A stretch of 7,565 bases of DNA from Desulfuromonadales bacterium (GCA_030614505.1 JAUWTX010000083.1:1-7565), one strand, 5' to 3'. Positions 1 to 5,956 are shown, numbered from the stretch's first letter. Made by a program: numbers and translations. The notes: generated from the letters alone by a model not told the origin.

Positions 1-295
1 AACCTGCTCCGGTAATCGTTTCCGCGATCGTCCGGCTGTCAATTTCGCTCGGATCATAGGTTACGCGGCCACGGTTGCTGGTCAGGTTGACCTCAACGGA
101 ACCAATGCCATCGAGGCCGGCCAATGCGTTCTCTATATTGCTTACACAGGAGCCACAGGACAGCTTCTCGAGCTGGTATTCAGCTAAGGCGGCATTGGCC
201 GGGTTGATCCCCGAGGGATAAAACAGCCAGGCGGCGGCCAGGATGGCAACAAAGAACAGACTGATTGGCACATAAATCTTCGGGCGTTTAATCAT
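1..295 (-). CDS. Membrane-anchored heavy-metal-associated (HMA) domain protein, 3' part cut off by window edge
   Basis: The first 98 codons are visible and the frame is still open at the left edge. The ATG at 293-295 is preceded by AGAGG at a normal distance. The N-terminus (MIKRPKIYVP) is basic, followed by a hydrophobic stretch at about residues 8-26, which predicts an uncleaved anchor or signal peptide with the rest outside the cytoplasm. Residues about 40-98 resemble an HMA fold: a first strand leading to LSCGSC, where C47 and C50 form the CxxC metal site, then a helix, 'GIGSVEVNL', and 'VTYDPSEI...TIAETI..AG', the usual end of such a domain. HMA domains bind Cu(I), Hg(II) or similar soft metals in chaperones and transporters. 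The metal is not predictable here, and the missing C-terminus could add a transporter domain. It lies downstream of nrfA on the same strand but is separated by 340 bases and a terminator, so it is probably a separate unit. Confidence 0.8.
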   Translation of the reverse strand, partial: MIKRPKIYVPISLFFVAILAAAWLFYPSGINPANAALAEYQLEKLSCGSCVSNIENALAGLDGIGSVEVNLTSNRGRVTYDPSEIDSRTIAETITGAG

Positions 296-509
296 AGGCT
301 TGCCTCTAATGTGTTGTTGGTTTCAGTAAGGGGATAAGAACATCGTGACGACTTACTAGATCAACTTTCATGCCAAGGCTTGCAAAACGCGCTAACACCC
401 TTAAATTACAGAATTGATACGTTGCGAGGCGGGAATACTCTTAGATCAGGACTTGCCGTTTGTAGGATATTGAACAGTGGAAAGGGGATTATTCTTCATC
501 TTTACGGTA

Positions 510-548
510 CTGTGCGCCAGGCGCATCCTTAGACACTGTGCGCAAGGC
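510..548. repeat. Imperfect 13-base direct repeat with internal palindrome
   Basis: CTGTGCGCCAGGC (510-522) recurs as CTGTGCGCAAGGC (536-548), 12 of 13 identical, with starts 26 bases apart. The first copy overlaps the palindrome TGCGCC-A-GGCGCA (513-525). It sits beyond the nrfHA terminator, in non-coding DNA. It may be a protein-binding site, remnant repeat DNA or chance. Confidence 0.35.
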
Positions 549-565
549 ACGGCACACAAACAGAC

Positions 566-596
566 CGGCCCCACCTGCCAGAGGCAGATGGGGCCG
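566..596 (-). terminator. Rho-independent terminator of nrfHA
   Basis: Two 14-base arms (566-579 and 583-596) are complementary at 13 positions around a 3-base loop. On the minus-strand transcript the single imperfect position is a G-U wobble, whereas on the plus strand it is an A-C mismatch. This favours the hairpin working on the nrf mRNA. It lies about 40 bases past the nrfA stop, and the minus-strand tail is moderately U-rich (GTCTGTTTGTGTG). Confidence 0.75.
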
Positions 597-635
597 TTTC
601 GTGCACATAATACTCACACGGTTCTCAGTGCAAGA

Positions 636-2138
636 TTAATTGTAGGAGGCTTTGAACTCCATCCCCTCTCGTGTCTTCGGATCGTAGAGTCCCTTTTCAG
701 TGGCTTCCTTGATCCATTCTTCTCTCAACCCTCCCAAGAAGGCCTTTTTCTCATCCACCAACTTGCCGTATGGCAGGCCGGTCACTACCTGGGCCTTTTC
801 CTTGGTCGAAAAATCGGGAGCTTCATAATCGACAGCATCGTGCTTGGCAAGAATGATACGCAACTTAAGGCGTGCATCCTGACCCTTGTTGATGGCACTG
901 CCGAGAACACGCAAGGTCTCCTCCGGAGCATGGAAGAAAGAACCATGCGCAGCAATTGAGTAATCCCAGCGCCATTGCCCATGACGGATATCCAGCAAGG
1001 CTGGTTTCATCTCATCTTCGCTGGCACCGAGTTCCCAAGCCTTGGCTGCTTCGAGATGGGCCTTGGCGAGCACGTCCATAGCCAAGCGTGAGAGTTCAGT
1101 CTTCCGCTCCAGCTTTCTGGCAATATTGTCCTTAAACTCCTGCTCGGTTCCACCATGGCAGTTCAGGCAGGTATTCGCAATGTCTTCAAGAGGGCTGCCA
1201 ACCTTGTGATTTGAGTACTTGACGCCACCTTCACGGACGTAAGGCATATGGCAATCAGCACAAGCCAGGCCGTTTTTGCCATGTACACCTGTCATAAAGG
1301 TCTCGTAGCCTGGATGCTGGGCCTTCAGCATCGGGGTCTTGCTCAACTTGTGCTTCCAGTCGACGAAGCCCCGTTCATCGTAGTACTTCTCAATATCTTC
1401 TGCGGCCAAGCCGTTGTCCCAAGGGAAGGTAACAACTTTGGCGGTCTGCTCTTTTCCACTCGGGTCGGTCCACTTGGTCGCCTTGAAGTAATACTCGGAA
1501 TGACACTGTACGCAAACCAGAGTTCGCATATCCTGATGGCTGGCCTCGGCAAACGGCTTGCTGCCTTCGGCGTCCAGACCACGTTTCAGGTAATCGCGGG
1601 TTACGGTAAGTTTCATGGTCTTGTTGTCATGGCAATCAGCGCAACCGACAGGATTAACGATCTCGCTGCCATGCCGGGCCCACTTGCCGGTGAAAAAATC
1701 ATTCTCACCCATCTGATCGATCAACCTCGGCACATCCGGTGATTTGCAGGTCCAGCAAGCCGTTGGCATGGGTCCGGTTTTCGAATCGACCGGGCCGCCG
1801 GTACGCAGGGTGTTAATGTTATCCTCCAGAATGTAGAAATGGCCACGTGGCGCATTGTAATCCTTGGCAAAACCGTAGCCGGCCCACATGACAACCAGAG
1901 CGGGCTCGTCTTTCAGGACATCAGTAATTTTGTCACTCTTCTTGGTTTTCATGTAGGAATCATACTGACGGGGATAGTATTTTCCCCATTCAGCACTTTT
2001 TGATTCGAATTTTTTGATCTCGGGCACAGCATTGATCGCTTGCTGATCGGCTTTGTTCTCTTTGATCGAAACGACCAGTAAGAACAGGGGAACCATGATA
2101 AGAACTGAAATGATGGTTATCACTGTCGATTTTTTCAT
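636..2138 (-). CDS. nrfA: Ammonia-forming cytochrome c nitrite reductase, catalytic pentaheme subunit NrfA
   Basis: NrfA reduces nitrite to ammonium with six electrons in the periplasm. The protein is 500 aa, slightly longer than the E. coli enzyme (478 aa). It begins with a basic N-terminus and a hydrophobic signal or anchor segment (about residues 5-24). Five heme sites are visible: CWTCK (128-132), the lysine-ligated catalytic heme that defines the family, then CADCH (166-170), CVQCH (209-213), CADCH (293-297) and CLNCH (324-328). By family alignment the active-site residues are R112, K132, Y216 and H275. The calcium ligands E215, Y216, K272 and Q274 (in EYYF and KAQHP) are present. The start at 2138 follows AGGAG (2148-2152). 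The frame is open for 41 more codons upstream, but that stretch overlaps nrfH and lacks a signal sequence. The gap after nrfH is 25 bases, so the two form an operon. The special lyase needed for the CxxCK site is not encoded in this window. Confidence 0.97.
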   Translation of the reverse strand: MKKSTVITIISVLIMVPLFLLVVSIKENKADQQAINAVPEIKKFESKSAEWGKYYPRQYDSYMKTKKSDKITDVLKDEPALVVMWAGYGFAKDYNAPRGHFYILEDNINTLRTGGPVDSKTGPMPTACWTCKSPDVPRLIDQMGENDFFTGKWARHGSEIVNPVGCADCHDNKTMKLTVTRDYLKRGLDAEGSKPFAEASHQDMRTLVCVQCHSEYYFKATKWTDPSGKEQTAKVVTFPWDNGLAAEDIEKYYDERGFVDWKHKLSKTPMLKAQHPGYETFMTGVHGKNGLACADCHMPYVREGGVKYSNHKVGSPLEDIANTCLNCHGGTEQEFKDNIARKLERKTELSRLAMDVLAKAHLEAAKAWELGASEDEMKPALLDIRHGQWRWDYSIAAHGSFFHAPEETLRVLGSAINKGQDARLKLRIILAKHDAVDYEAPDFSTKEKAQVVTGLPYGKLVDEKKAFLGGLREEWIKEATEKGLYDPKTREGMEFKASYN

Positions 2139-2163
2139 AATGAACGTCTCCTGATCGAGTCTG

Positions 2164-2688
2164 CTAAAGTTCCTTAACACCAAGGTTGTTTTGAGTTGCT
2201 GCCAAATTTCTGGTGGTGCCGTGGGGCACATCTCTGTGACAGTCCCAGCATGGACGGTCAACCATGTCCCCTCCAGCGGTACGGTAAAGTTCGGCGTTTG
2301 CCATTATCTGCGAAACCGCTTCCTCGTGACAGTAGACACAGTTAGCCTGGATTCTTTCAGCTGCATTGTCGGTAATTCGCAAATTACTGCCGTAAGAGCC
2401 AAGCGTCATGGCTATAGAATGATTGTAGCCGTCCCTTGACTTCGCGATCATTTTGTTGAGGAATGAATCTCTCGGTAAATGGCAGTCGGCACAGGTTGCC
2501 TGTTCCCGGTGGGAACTGTGCTGCCAGGTTGCATAATGCGTGTTCATGGCGTGACAGTTGATGCAGACTTTCGGATCGGTCGAAAGATAGGACAACATCC
2601 TGGATTCATTCACCAGATAGGCGAACAGCCCGATCACTGTCACAACAGAGAAGATTGCCACATATTTCATGACGTTATTGTTTTCCAT
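2164..2688 (-). CDS. nrfH: Cytochrome c nitrite reductase small subunit NrfH, tetraheme quinol dehydrogenase
   Basis: NrfH is the NapC/NirT-family membrane anchor that takes electrons from menaquinol and passes them to NrfA. The 174-aa protein has one N-terminal membrane helix (about residues 8-26). Its four heme sites are CINCH (42-46, followed by A47 and M48, the CxxCHxM arrangement of the NrfH quinol-site heme), CADCH (66-70), CVYCH (117-121) and CWDCH (147-151). The late VPHG (H156) is typical of the family. Length and heme count match complete NrfH. The chosen ATG (2686-2688) has AAGG six bases upstream. An alternative is the in-frame Met7 (2668-2670), which overlaps the stop of a 16-codon upstream ORF as ATGA. 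It is transcribed first in the nrfHA operon, probably from the sigma-54 promoter at 2880-2895. Confidence 0.96.
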   Translation of the reverse strand: MENNNVMKYVAIFSVVTVIGLFAYLVNESRMLSYLSTDPKVCINCHAMNTHYATWQHSSHREQATCADCHLPRDSFLNKMIAKSRDGYNHSIAMTLGSYGSNLRITDNAAERIQANCVYCHEEAVSQIMANAELYRTAGGDMVDRPCWDCHRDVPHGTTRNLAATQNNLGVKEL

Positions 2689-2717
2689 AAGCAGCCTTTT
2701 GATCGTTGTGGTTTCAT
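2667..2717 (-). CDS. Possible 16-aa leader ORF overlapping the start of nrfH
   Basis: The minus strand has AAGGA eight bases before an ATG at 2715-2717, as good as or better than the nrfH ribosome site. The frame reads MKPQRSKGCLWKTITS and stops at TGA 2667-2669. That stop overlaps the nrfH Met7 codon as ATGA, the usual form of translational coupling, and the frame is offset from nrfH. This could be a regulatory leader peptide or mark Met7 as a coupled start for nrfH. It could equally be chance in a purine-rich ribosome-binding stretch. The peptide matches no family I know. Confidence 0.3.
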   Translation of the reverse strand: MKPQRSKGCLWKTITS

Positions 2718-2869
2718 TTCTTTCTTCCTTCAGATGATACCCAGCTTGCGATTTCCCCCTTTCACAGGTTGTGACAGGACAAATGAACGACCTATCGATG
2801 ACTGATAAATGACCGTGTATACACTTGAACCCTTTACTTAAGCAAAAATAATTGCCTGTGCCTAATTAG
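2689..2869 (-). other. Predicted long 5' leader of the nrfHA transcript
   Basis: If transcription starts 12 bases after the -12 element, near 2869, the nrfH mRNA has about 181 untranslated bases. Two short palindromes lie in it: TCACA-GGT-TGTGA (2762-2774) and GTGTATACAC (2815-2824). Neither matches the CRP/FNR arrangement (TGTGA-N6-TCACA or TTGAT-N4-ATCAA). The last part carries the purine-rich start of the 16-codon ORF. No known riboswitch was recognised. Confidence 0.45.
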
Positions 2870-2879
2870 TTTACCTTAA

Positions 2880-2895
2880 AGCAAGCGGTGTGCCA
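2880..2895 (-). promoter_or_regulatory. Sigma-54 (-24/-12) promoter of nrfHA
   Basis: On the minus strand this reads TGGCAC-ACCGC-TTGCT, an exact match to the consensus TGGCAC-N5-TTGCW. The GG (2894-2893) and GC (2882-2881) have the required spacing. It points at nrfH, with a predicted start near 2869. An IHF consensus site and two palindromic activator sites lie upstream at fitting distances, and a sigma-54 activator gene is next door. Confidence 0.9.
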
Positions 2896-2912
2896 CAAAA
2901 AAAATCTCCTAG

Positions 2913-2925
2913 AATCAAATACTTA
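2913..2925. promoter_or_regulatory. Putative IHF binding site
   Basis: AATCAAATACTTA matches the IHF consensus WATCAA-N4-TTR at every defined position. It is centred near -50 relative to the predicted nrfHA start, between the sigma-54 promoter and the palindromic upstream sites. IHF commonly bends DNA at this position so that an enhancer-bound activator can reach sigma-54 polymerase. Confidence 0.65.
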
Positions 2926-2946
2926 AAACGAGCAAGCTTTGTCTGT

Positions 2947-2962
2947 GTTACCGCATGGTAGC
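2947..2962. promoter_or_regulatory. Upstream activator site 1, near-palindrome
   Basis: GTTACC-GCAT-GGTAGC has 6-base arms matching at 5 of 6 positions around a 4-base spacer. It is the second copy of the element at 2981-2996, with centres 34 bases apart. Its centre is near -86 from the predicted nrfHA start, the usual range for an enhancer-binding protein. The neighbouring NtrC-type regulator is the likely ligand; this is inferred from position. Confidence 0.7.
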
Positions 2963-2980
2963 AATTTATCAAGCGCCTGT

Positions 2981-2996
2981 GCTACCATTTGGTAGC
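2981..2996. promoter_or_regulatory. Upstream activator site 2, perfect palindrome
   Basis: GCTACC-ATTT-GGTAGC is a perfect 6-base inverted repeat with a 4-base spacer, centred near -120 from the predicted nrfHA start. It ends 66 bases before the histidine kinase start codon, so a bound regulator could also affect its own operon. The right arm of site 1 and the left arm of site 2 also form a larger 9-base inverted repeat (2955-2963 with 2980-2988). Confidence 0.75.
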
Positions 2997-3062
2997 GATC
3001 GTTACAAACATTTATGAGTGATATCTATCGCCAGCGCTCAAAATTCAGGAGCCTATGTAGCC

Positions 3063-4625
3063 ATGCAGCTTAAAATAAAATTTATCATTTTCATCGGCCT
3101 GGTAATCTGCTGCTCCTTCGGTGTCACCTTCTACCGCGCTTCCAGCTACCAGGAAGAGCTGGTTGTTGAGATGGCAACCCGTCAGGCCAAGATGCTGTTT
3201 CACCAGATCCGCATTACCCGGCAATGGGTCGCTGACCACAACGGCCTGTTTCTGGTCAAAACTCCCGGAGTAGAAGAAAGTCCTTTCCTGGCAGAGGGAT
3301 CAATCCAGGATAAGGAGGGCAACTGGCTGGTTAAACGTAACCCGGCTATGGTGACCCGAGAACTGTCATCCTATGCCGCCAAAGAAGGAATCGGGCATTT
3401 CAGTGTGACCAGCCTCAAACTCGTCAATCCTGACAATGCTCCCGATGATTTCGAGCGACGTAGTCTGGAGAAGTTCGACAAAGGAGTTGCCGAGGTCGTG
3501 GAGATTGAAGAGATCGACGGCAAACACCGCCTGCGCTACATGGCCCCATTAAGCGTTGGAGAGCGCTGCCTAGGATGCCATGATGATCAGGGTTACGCCG
3601 TAGGTGATATTCGTGGTGGTATGAACGTGACCATTCCGATGGACTGGGCTTTTGCCGAGATCAAGACCAACAATCGCATGTTGCTAAATATCGGGGTGGC
3701 AACTATCGCGATTGTCGCCCTGATGATCTTCGTGATGTTTGACCGACTGGTTGTCAAACGCCTGAAGTGGCTTGCCGAAGAAATGGACCAATACCCTAAA
3801 AACCGCAATCTGAACAGTCCTGTCCCAGCAATAATATCTGATGAGATTGGTACTCTCGCTCAACATTATCGTAAGCTCTGTCAACGGCTTGACCGCTCCC
3901 AGCAGGAGCTAGATGCAAGCCGCGAGCAGGTTTTCCAGAGTGAAAAACTGGCGGCGCTCGGCCGCCTTGTCGCCGGCGTCTCCCATGAAATCAACAACCC
4001 CCTTGGCGGCATGCAGAACTGTATCCAGACCCTGCGCAAACACCCAGACAATCCTGAAACCGTCTCTCGCTACCTGGAATTGCTCAGCCAGGGCGTGGAT
4101 CGGATCAAAAACACCGTACAGCAACTGCTCAAGATCGGCAGGAAAGAACCCCTGGTACTGCAACTCGGCAATGTTGACCAAATGATCCGTGAATGTCTGG
4201 AACTCACCTGTATTGGGCGAAACGACATCCTGATCGATACATATCTGGGCGTGCAGCAACCAGTCCTGGTCGGCATGGAGGCCCTGAGGCAAGTGATTGT
4301 CAACCTGGCCGGGAACGCCGTGCAAGCTATGAATAATAGAGGCACCTTGACCGTGACCAGTCGCGTGGGTGGTGAATCTCTGGTTATTGAGGTCGAGGAC
4401 ACAGGTCCCGGCATCGCTCCGCAAAACCTGAACAAAATCTTCGAACCTTTTTTTACGACCAAGGATGTGGGGGAAGGAACGGGCCTTGGGCTTTCCGTTT
4501 CTTATTCCCTGGTTGAAGGGATGGGCGGCGAACTGACGGCAAACAACAAAGCGGAGGGCGGGGCAAGCTTCATTGTCACCATTCCCCTTGACAATGAATC
4601 CACAATATCCGGAGAGATATCATGA
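3063..4625 (+). CDS. Membrane sensor histidine kinase with periplasmic c-heme (DUF3365/Tll0287-like) domain, NrfS-like
   Basis: This is the probable sensor that controls nrfHA. The 520-aa protein has a first membrane helix (about 5-23) and a periplasmic domain (about 24-205) ending in ERCLGCH (C169, C172, H173) and 'GDIRGGMNVTIPM', as in DUF3365 heme sensors. A second helix (about 206-227) and a HAMP-like linker with DEIGTL follow. The HisKA domain has phospho-acceptor H308 in VSHEINNP, and the ATPase domain has N414/N418 (N box), DTGPG (446-450), a FEPFFTTK segment and GTGLGL (472-477). All catalytic boxes are intact. The ATG at 3063 has AGGAG (3047-3051) 11 bases upstream and begins directly at the membrane helix. 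An in-frame GTG at 3018 lacks a ribosome site. The 3' end overlaps the regulator gene by ATGA. In Desulfovibrio vulgaris a kinase called NrfS sits beside nrfHA, but orthology was not tested, so no symbol is given. Confidence 0.92.
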   Translation: MQLKIKFIIFIGLVICCSFGVTFYRASSYQEELVVEMATRQAKMLFHQIRITRQWVADHNGLFLVKTPGVEESPFLAEGSIQDKEGNWLVKRNPAMVTRELSSYAAKEGIGHFSVTSLKLVNPDNAPDDFERRSLEKFDKGVAEVVEIEEIDGKHRLRYMAPLSVGERCLGCHDDQGYAVGDIRGGMNVTIPMDWAFAEIKTNNRMLLNIGVATIAIVALMIFVMFDRLVVKRLKWLAEEMDQYPKNRNLNSPVPAIISDEIGTLAQHYRKLCQRLDRSQQELDASREQVFQSEKLAALGRLVAGVSHEINNPLGGMQNCIQTLRKHPDNPETVSRYLELLSQGVDRIKNTVQQLLKIGRKEPLVLQLGNVDQMIRECLELTCIGRNDILIDTYLGVQQPVLVGMEALRQVIVNLAGNAVQAMNNRGTLTVTSRVGGESLVIEVEDTGPGIAPQNLNKIFEPFFTTKDVGEGTGLGLSVSYSLVEGMGGELTANNKAEGGASFIVTIPLDNESTISGEIS

Positions 4626-5956
4626 CAGCACACATTCTGGTTGTCGAAGACGAAGAGATTCTGCGCATAACAGTAGTCGATCACCTCCGTAGCCAAGGGT
4701 GGGCGGCTGATGAAGCCGCTGACGGATCCAATGCCCTTGAACGCATTAGAGACAAGCATTATGACCTCATGCTCTCCGACATCCGCATGCCGGGGATGGA
4801 TGGCGAGACTCTACTCACTCTGGTCAAGAAACTTTCCCCCCAAACCGAAGTAGTCATGATGACGGCCCACGGCAGCACCGACGATGCGGTACGCTGTTTA
4901 AAAAAAGGTGCCGCAGACTATATCCTCAAACCTTTTGACCTGGAGGATCTCAGCTTCCGTATCAAGCGGACTCTTGAGATGCAAGCTGTCAAGGCACGTT
5001 GCGTGTCACTGGAGCACTGCTGCGGCCATCGCCAACCCATAATTGGTTCCAGCTCCCAAATGCAGGGAGTGCTAGACATGGTAAGTCGGGTCGCCACAAC
5101 TGACGCTTCAGTGCTGATCCGTGGCGAAAGCGGCACTGGCAAAGAACTGATTGCGGCGGCCATCCACTACGAAAGCCGCCGTGCAGACAAACCCTATATC
5201 CGGATCAATTGCGCGGCCATTCCAGCCGGGTTGATGGAGTCGGAACTGTTCGGCCACGAAAAAGGGGCCTTTACCGGGGCCGATAAAACTCTAGTTGGTA
5301 AATTTGAACTGGCAGACCAGGGTACTATCCTGCTTGACGAAATCGGCGACATGCCACTCGAACTGCAAGTCAAGCTGCTACGGGTTCTCCAGGAAAAGGA
5401 GATCGAACGTGTCGGCGGCAGAGCTCCCATTCCAGTCAATGTCAGAATCCTCTGCGCAACAGCAAAAAACTTGTCCATCGAAGTCGAGAAGGGAAGTTTC
5501 CGATCGGACCTTCTCTATCGCCTTCAGGTCATCCCTATTAAAATCCCACCGCTCAGGGAAAGGGACGGAGACACCTCGCAGCTGACAGATTTTTTCCTGG
5601 AGGGGTTCGGGCGTGAGCGCGGCATGACATTCGATCTCTCCAAGGAAGCTCGCCTGGCTCTGGAGCAATATCCTTACCCGGGAAATGTAAGGGAGCTGAG
5701 GAACATCCTGGAAAGAGCGTCAGTTCTGGCACCCTCTCACAAAATTCAGCTTTGGGACCTGCCTGTTGAAACCCACGGTGGAAGGACTGCGCCCTCTTTA
5801 ATAACAGAGCGCCTCGCAGATGCGGTTGCAAATGCCGAGAAGCTGTGCATCCGAAGAGCTCTTGATAAAACCGGGGACAATAAAACCGAAGCAGCTGTGA
5901 TGCTGGGGATCAGCAGGAAAAACCTCTGGGAGAAGATGAAAGCATACGATCTGTAG
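4622..5956 (+). CDS. NtrC-family sigma-54-dependent response regulator, probable activator of nrfHA (NrfR-like)
   Basis: Phosphorylated regulators of this family form AAA+ rings that remodel sigma-54 polymerase. The 444-aa protein has three parts. The receiver (about 1-118) has acidic residues at 10-12, phospho-acceptor D53, T81 and K103. The AAA+ domain (about 140-375) has Walker A GESGTGKE (168-175), GAFTGA (215-220) for sigma-54 contact, Walker B LLDE (237-240) and YPGNVREL (352-359). The C-terminal Fis-type helix-turn-helix (about 405-444) contains NKTEAAVMLGISRKNLWEKM. Every motif needed for activation is intact. The start overlaps the kinase stop as ATGA, with GGAGAG (4611-4616) five bases before it, so translation is probably coupled. 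The linker contains C127, C133 and C134 followed by GH. Binding to the palindromes at 2947-2996 is inferred from proximity. A hairpin terminator follows the stop. Confidence 0.95.
   Translation: MTAHILVVEDEEILRITVVDHLRSQGWAADEAADGSNALERIRDKHYDLMLSDIRMPGMDGETLLTLVKKLSPQTEVVMMTAHGSTDDAVRCLKKGAADYILKPFDLEDLSFRIKRTLEMQAVKARCVSLEHCCGHRQPIIGSSSQMQGVLDMVSRVATTDASVLIRGESGTGKELIAAAIHYESRRADKPYIRINCAAIPAGLMESELFGHEKGAFTGADKTLVGKFELADQGTILLDEIGDMPLELQVKLLRVLQEKEIERVGGRAPIPVNVRILCATAKNLSIEVEKGSFRSDLLYRLQVIPIKIPPLRERDGDTSQLTDFFLEGFGRERGMTFDLSKEARLALEQYPYPGNVRELRNILERASVLAPSHKIQLWDLPVETHGGRTAPSLITERLADAVANAEKLCIRRALDKTGDNKTEAAVMLGISRKNLWEKMKAYDL

Larger units (their letters stand above)
296..635. other. 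Intergenic region between nrfA and the HMA gene
   Basis: No convincing gene is seen on either strand. The region holds the nrfHA terminator hairpin (566-596), a small repeat and palindrome cluster (510-548), and the leader of the HMA gene. A plus-strand open frame starting at 477 runs into nrfA antisense and encodes nothing recognisable. No clear sigma-70 promoter for the HMA gene could be picked out. A degenerate sigma-54-like match on the minus strand at 360-375 (TGGCATGAAAGTTGAT) has GA instead of GC at the -12 position and is not called. Confidence 0.6.

Noticed and set aside
360..375. Sigma-54-like element upstream of the HMA gene (TGGCATGAAAGTTGAT, minus strand)
   Set aside because: The essential GC at -12 is GA, and no palindromic activator site or IHF site accompanies it.
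477..959. Plus-strand 160-aa open frame crossing the nrfA 3' end
   Set aside because: It runs antisense through the nrfA terminator and coding region, shows no recognisable domain and is best explained as a shadow of nrfA.
2139..2261. N-terminal extension of NrfA to the upstream ATG at 2261
   Set aside because: The extra 41 codons overlap nrfH and place the signal sequence internally. The ATG at 2138 has a good AGGAG and begins a normal signal segment.
2850..2862. GTGCC-containing stretch near 2858 as a second sigma-54 promoter
   Set aside because: The -12 GC is absent at the required spacing. The only good match is at 2880-2895.
3018..3062. GTG start for the histidine kinase at 3018
   Set aside because: It has no ribosome-binding site and adds 15 polar residues before the membrane helix. 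ATG 3063 with AGGAG upstream fits better.
3014..3073. Short plus-strand ORF (19 codons) starting at ATG 3014
   Set aside because: No ribosome site precedes it, and it runs out of frame into the kinase gene. There is no evidence that it is translated.
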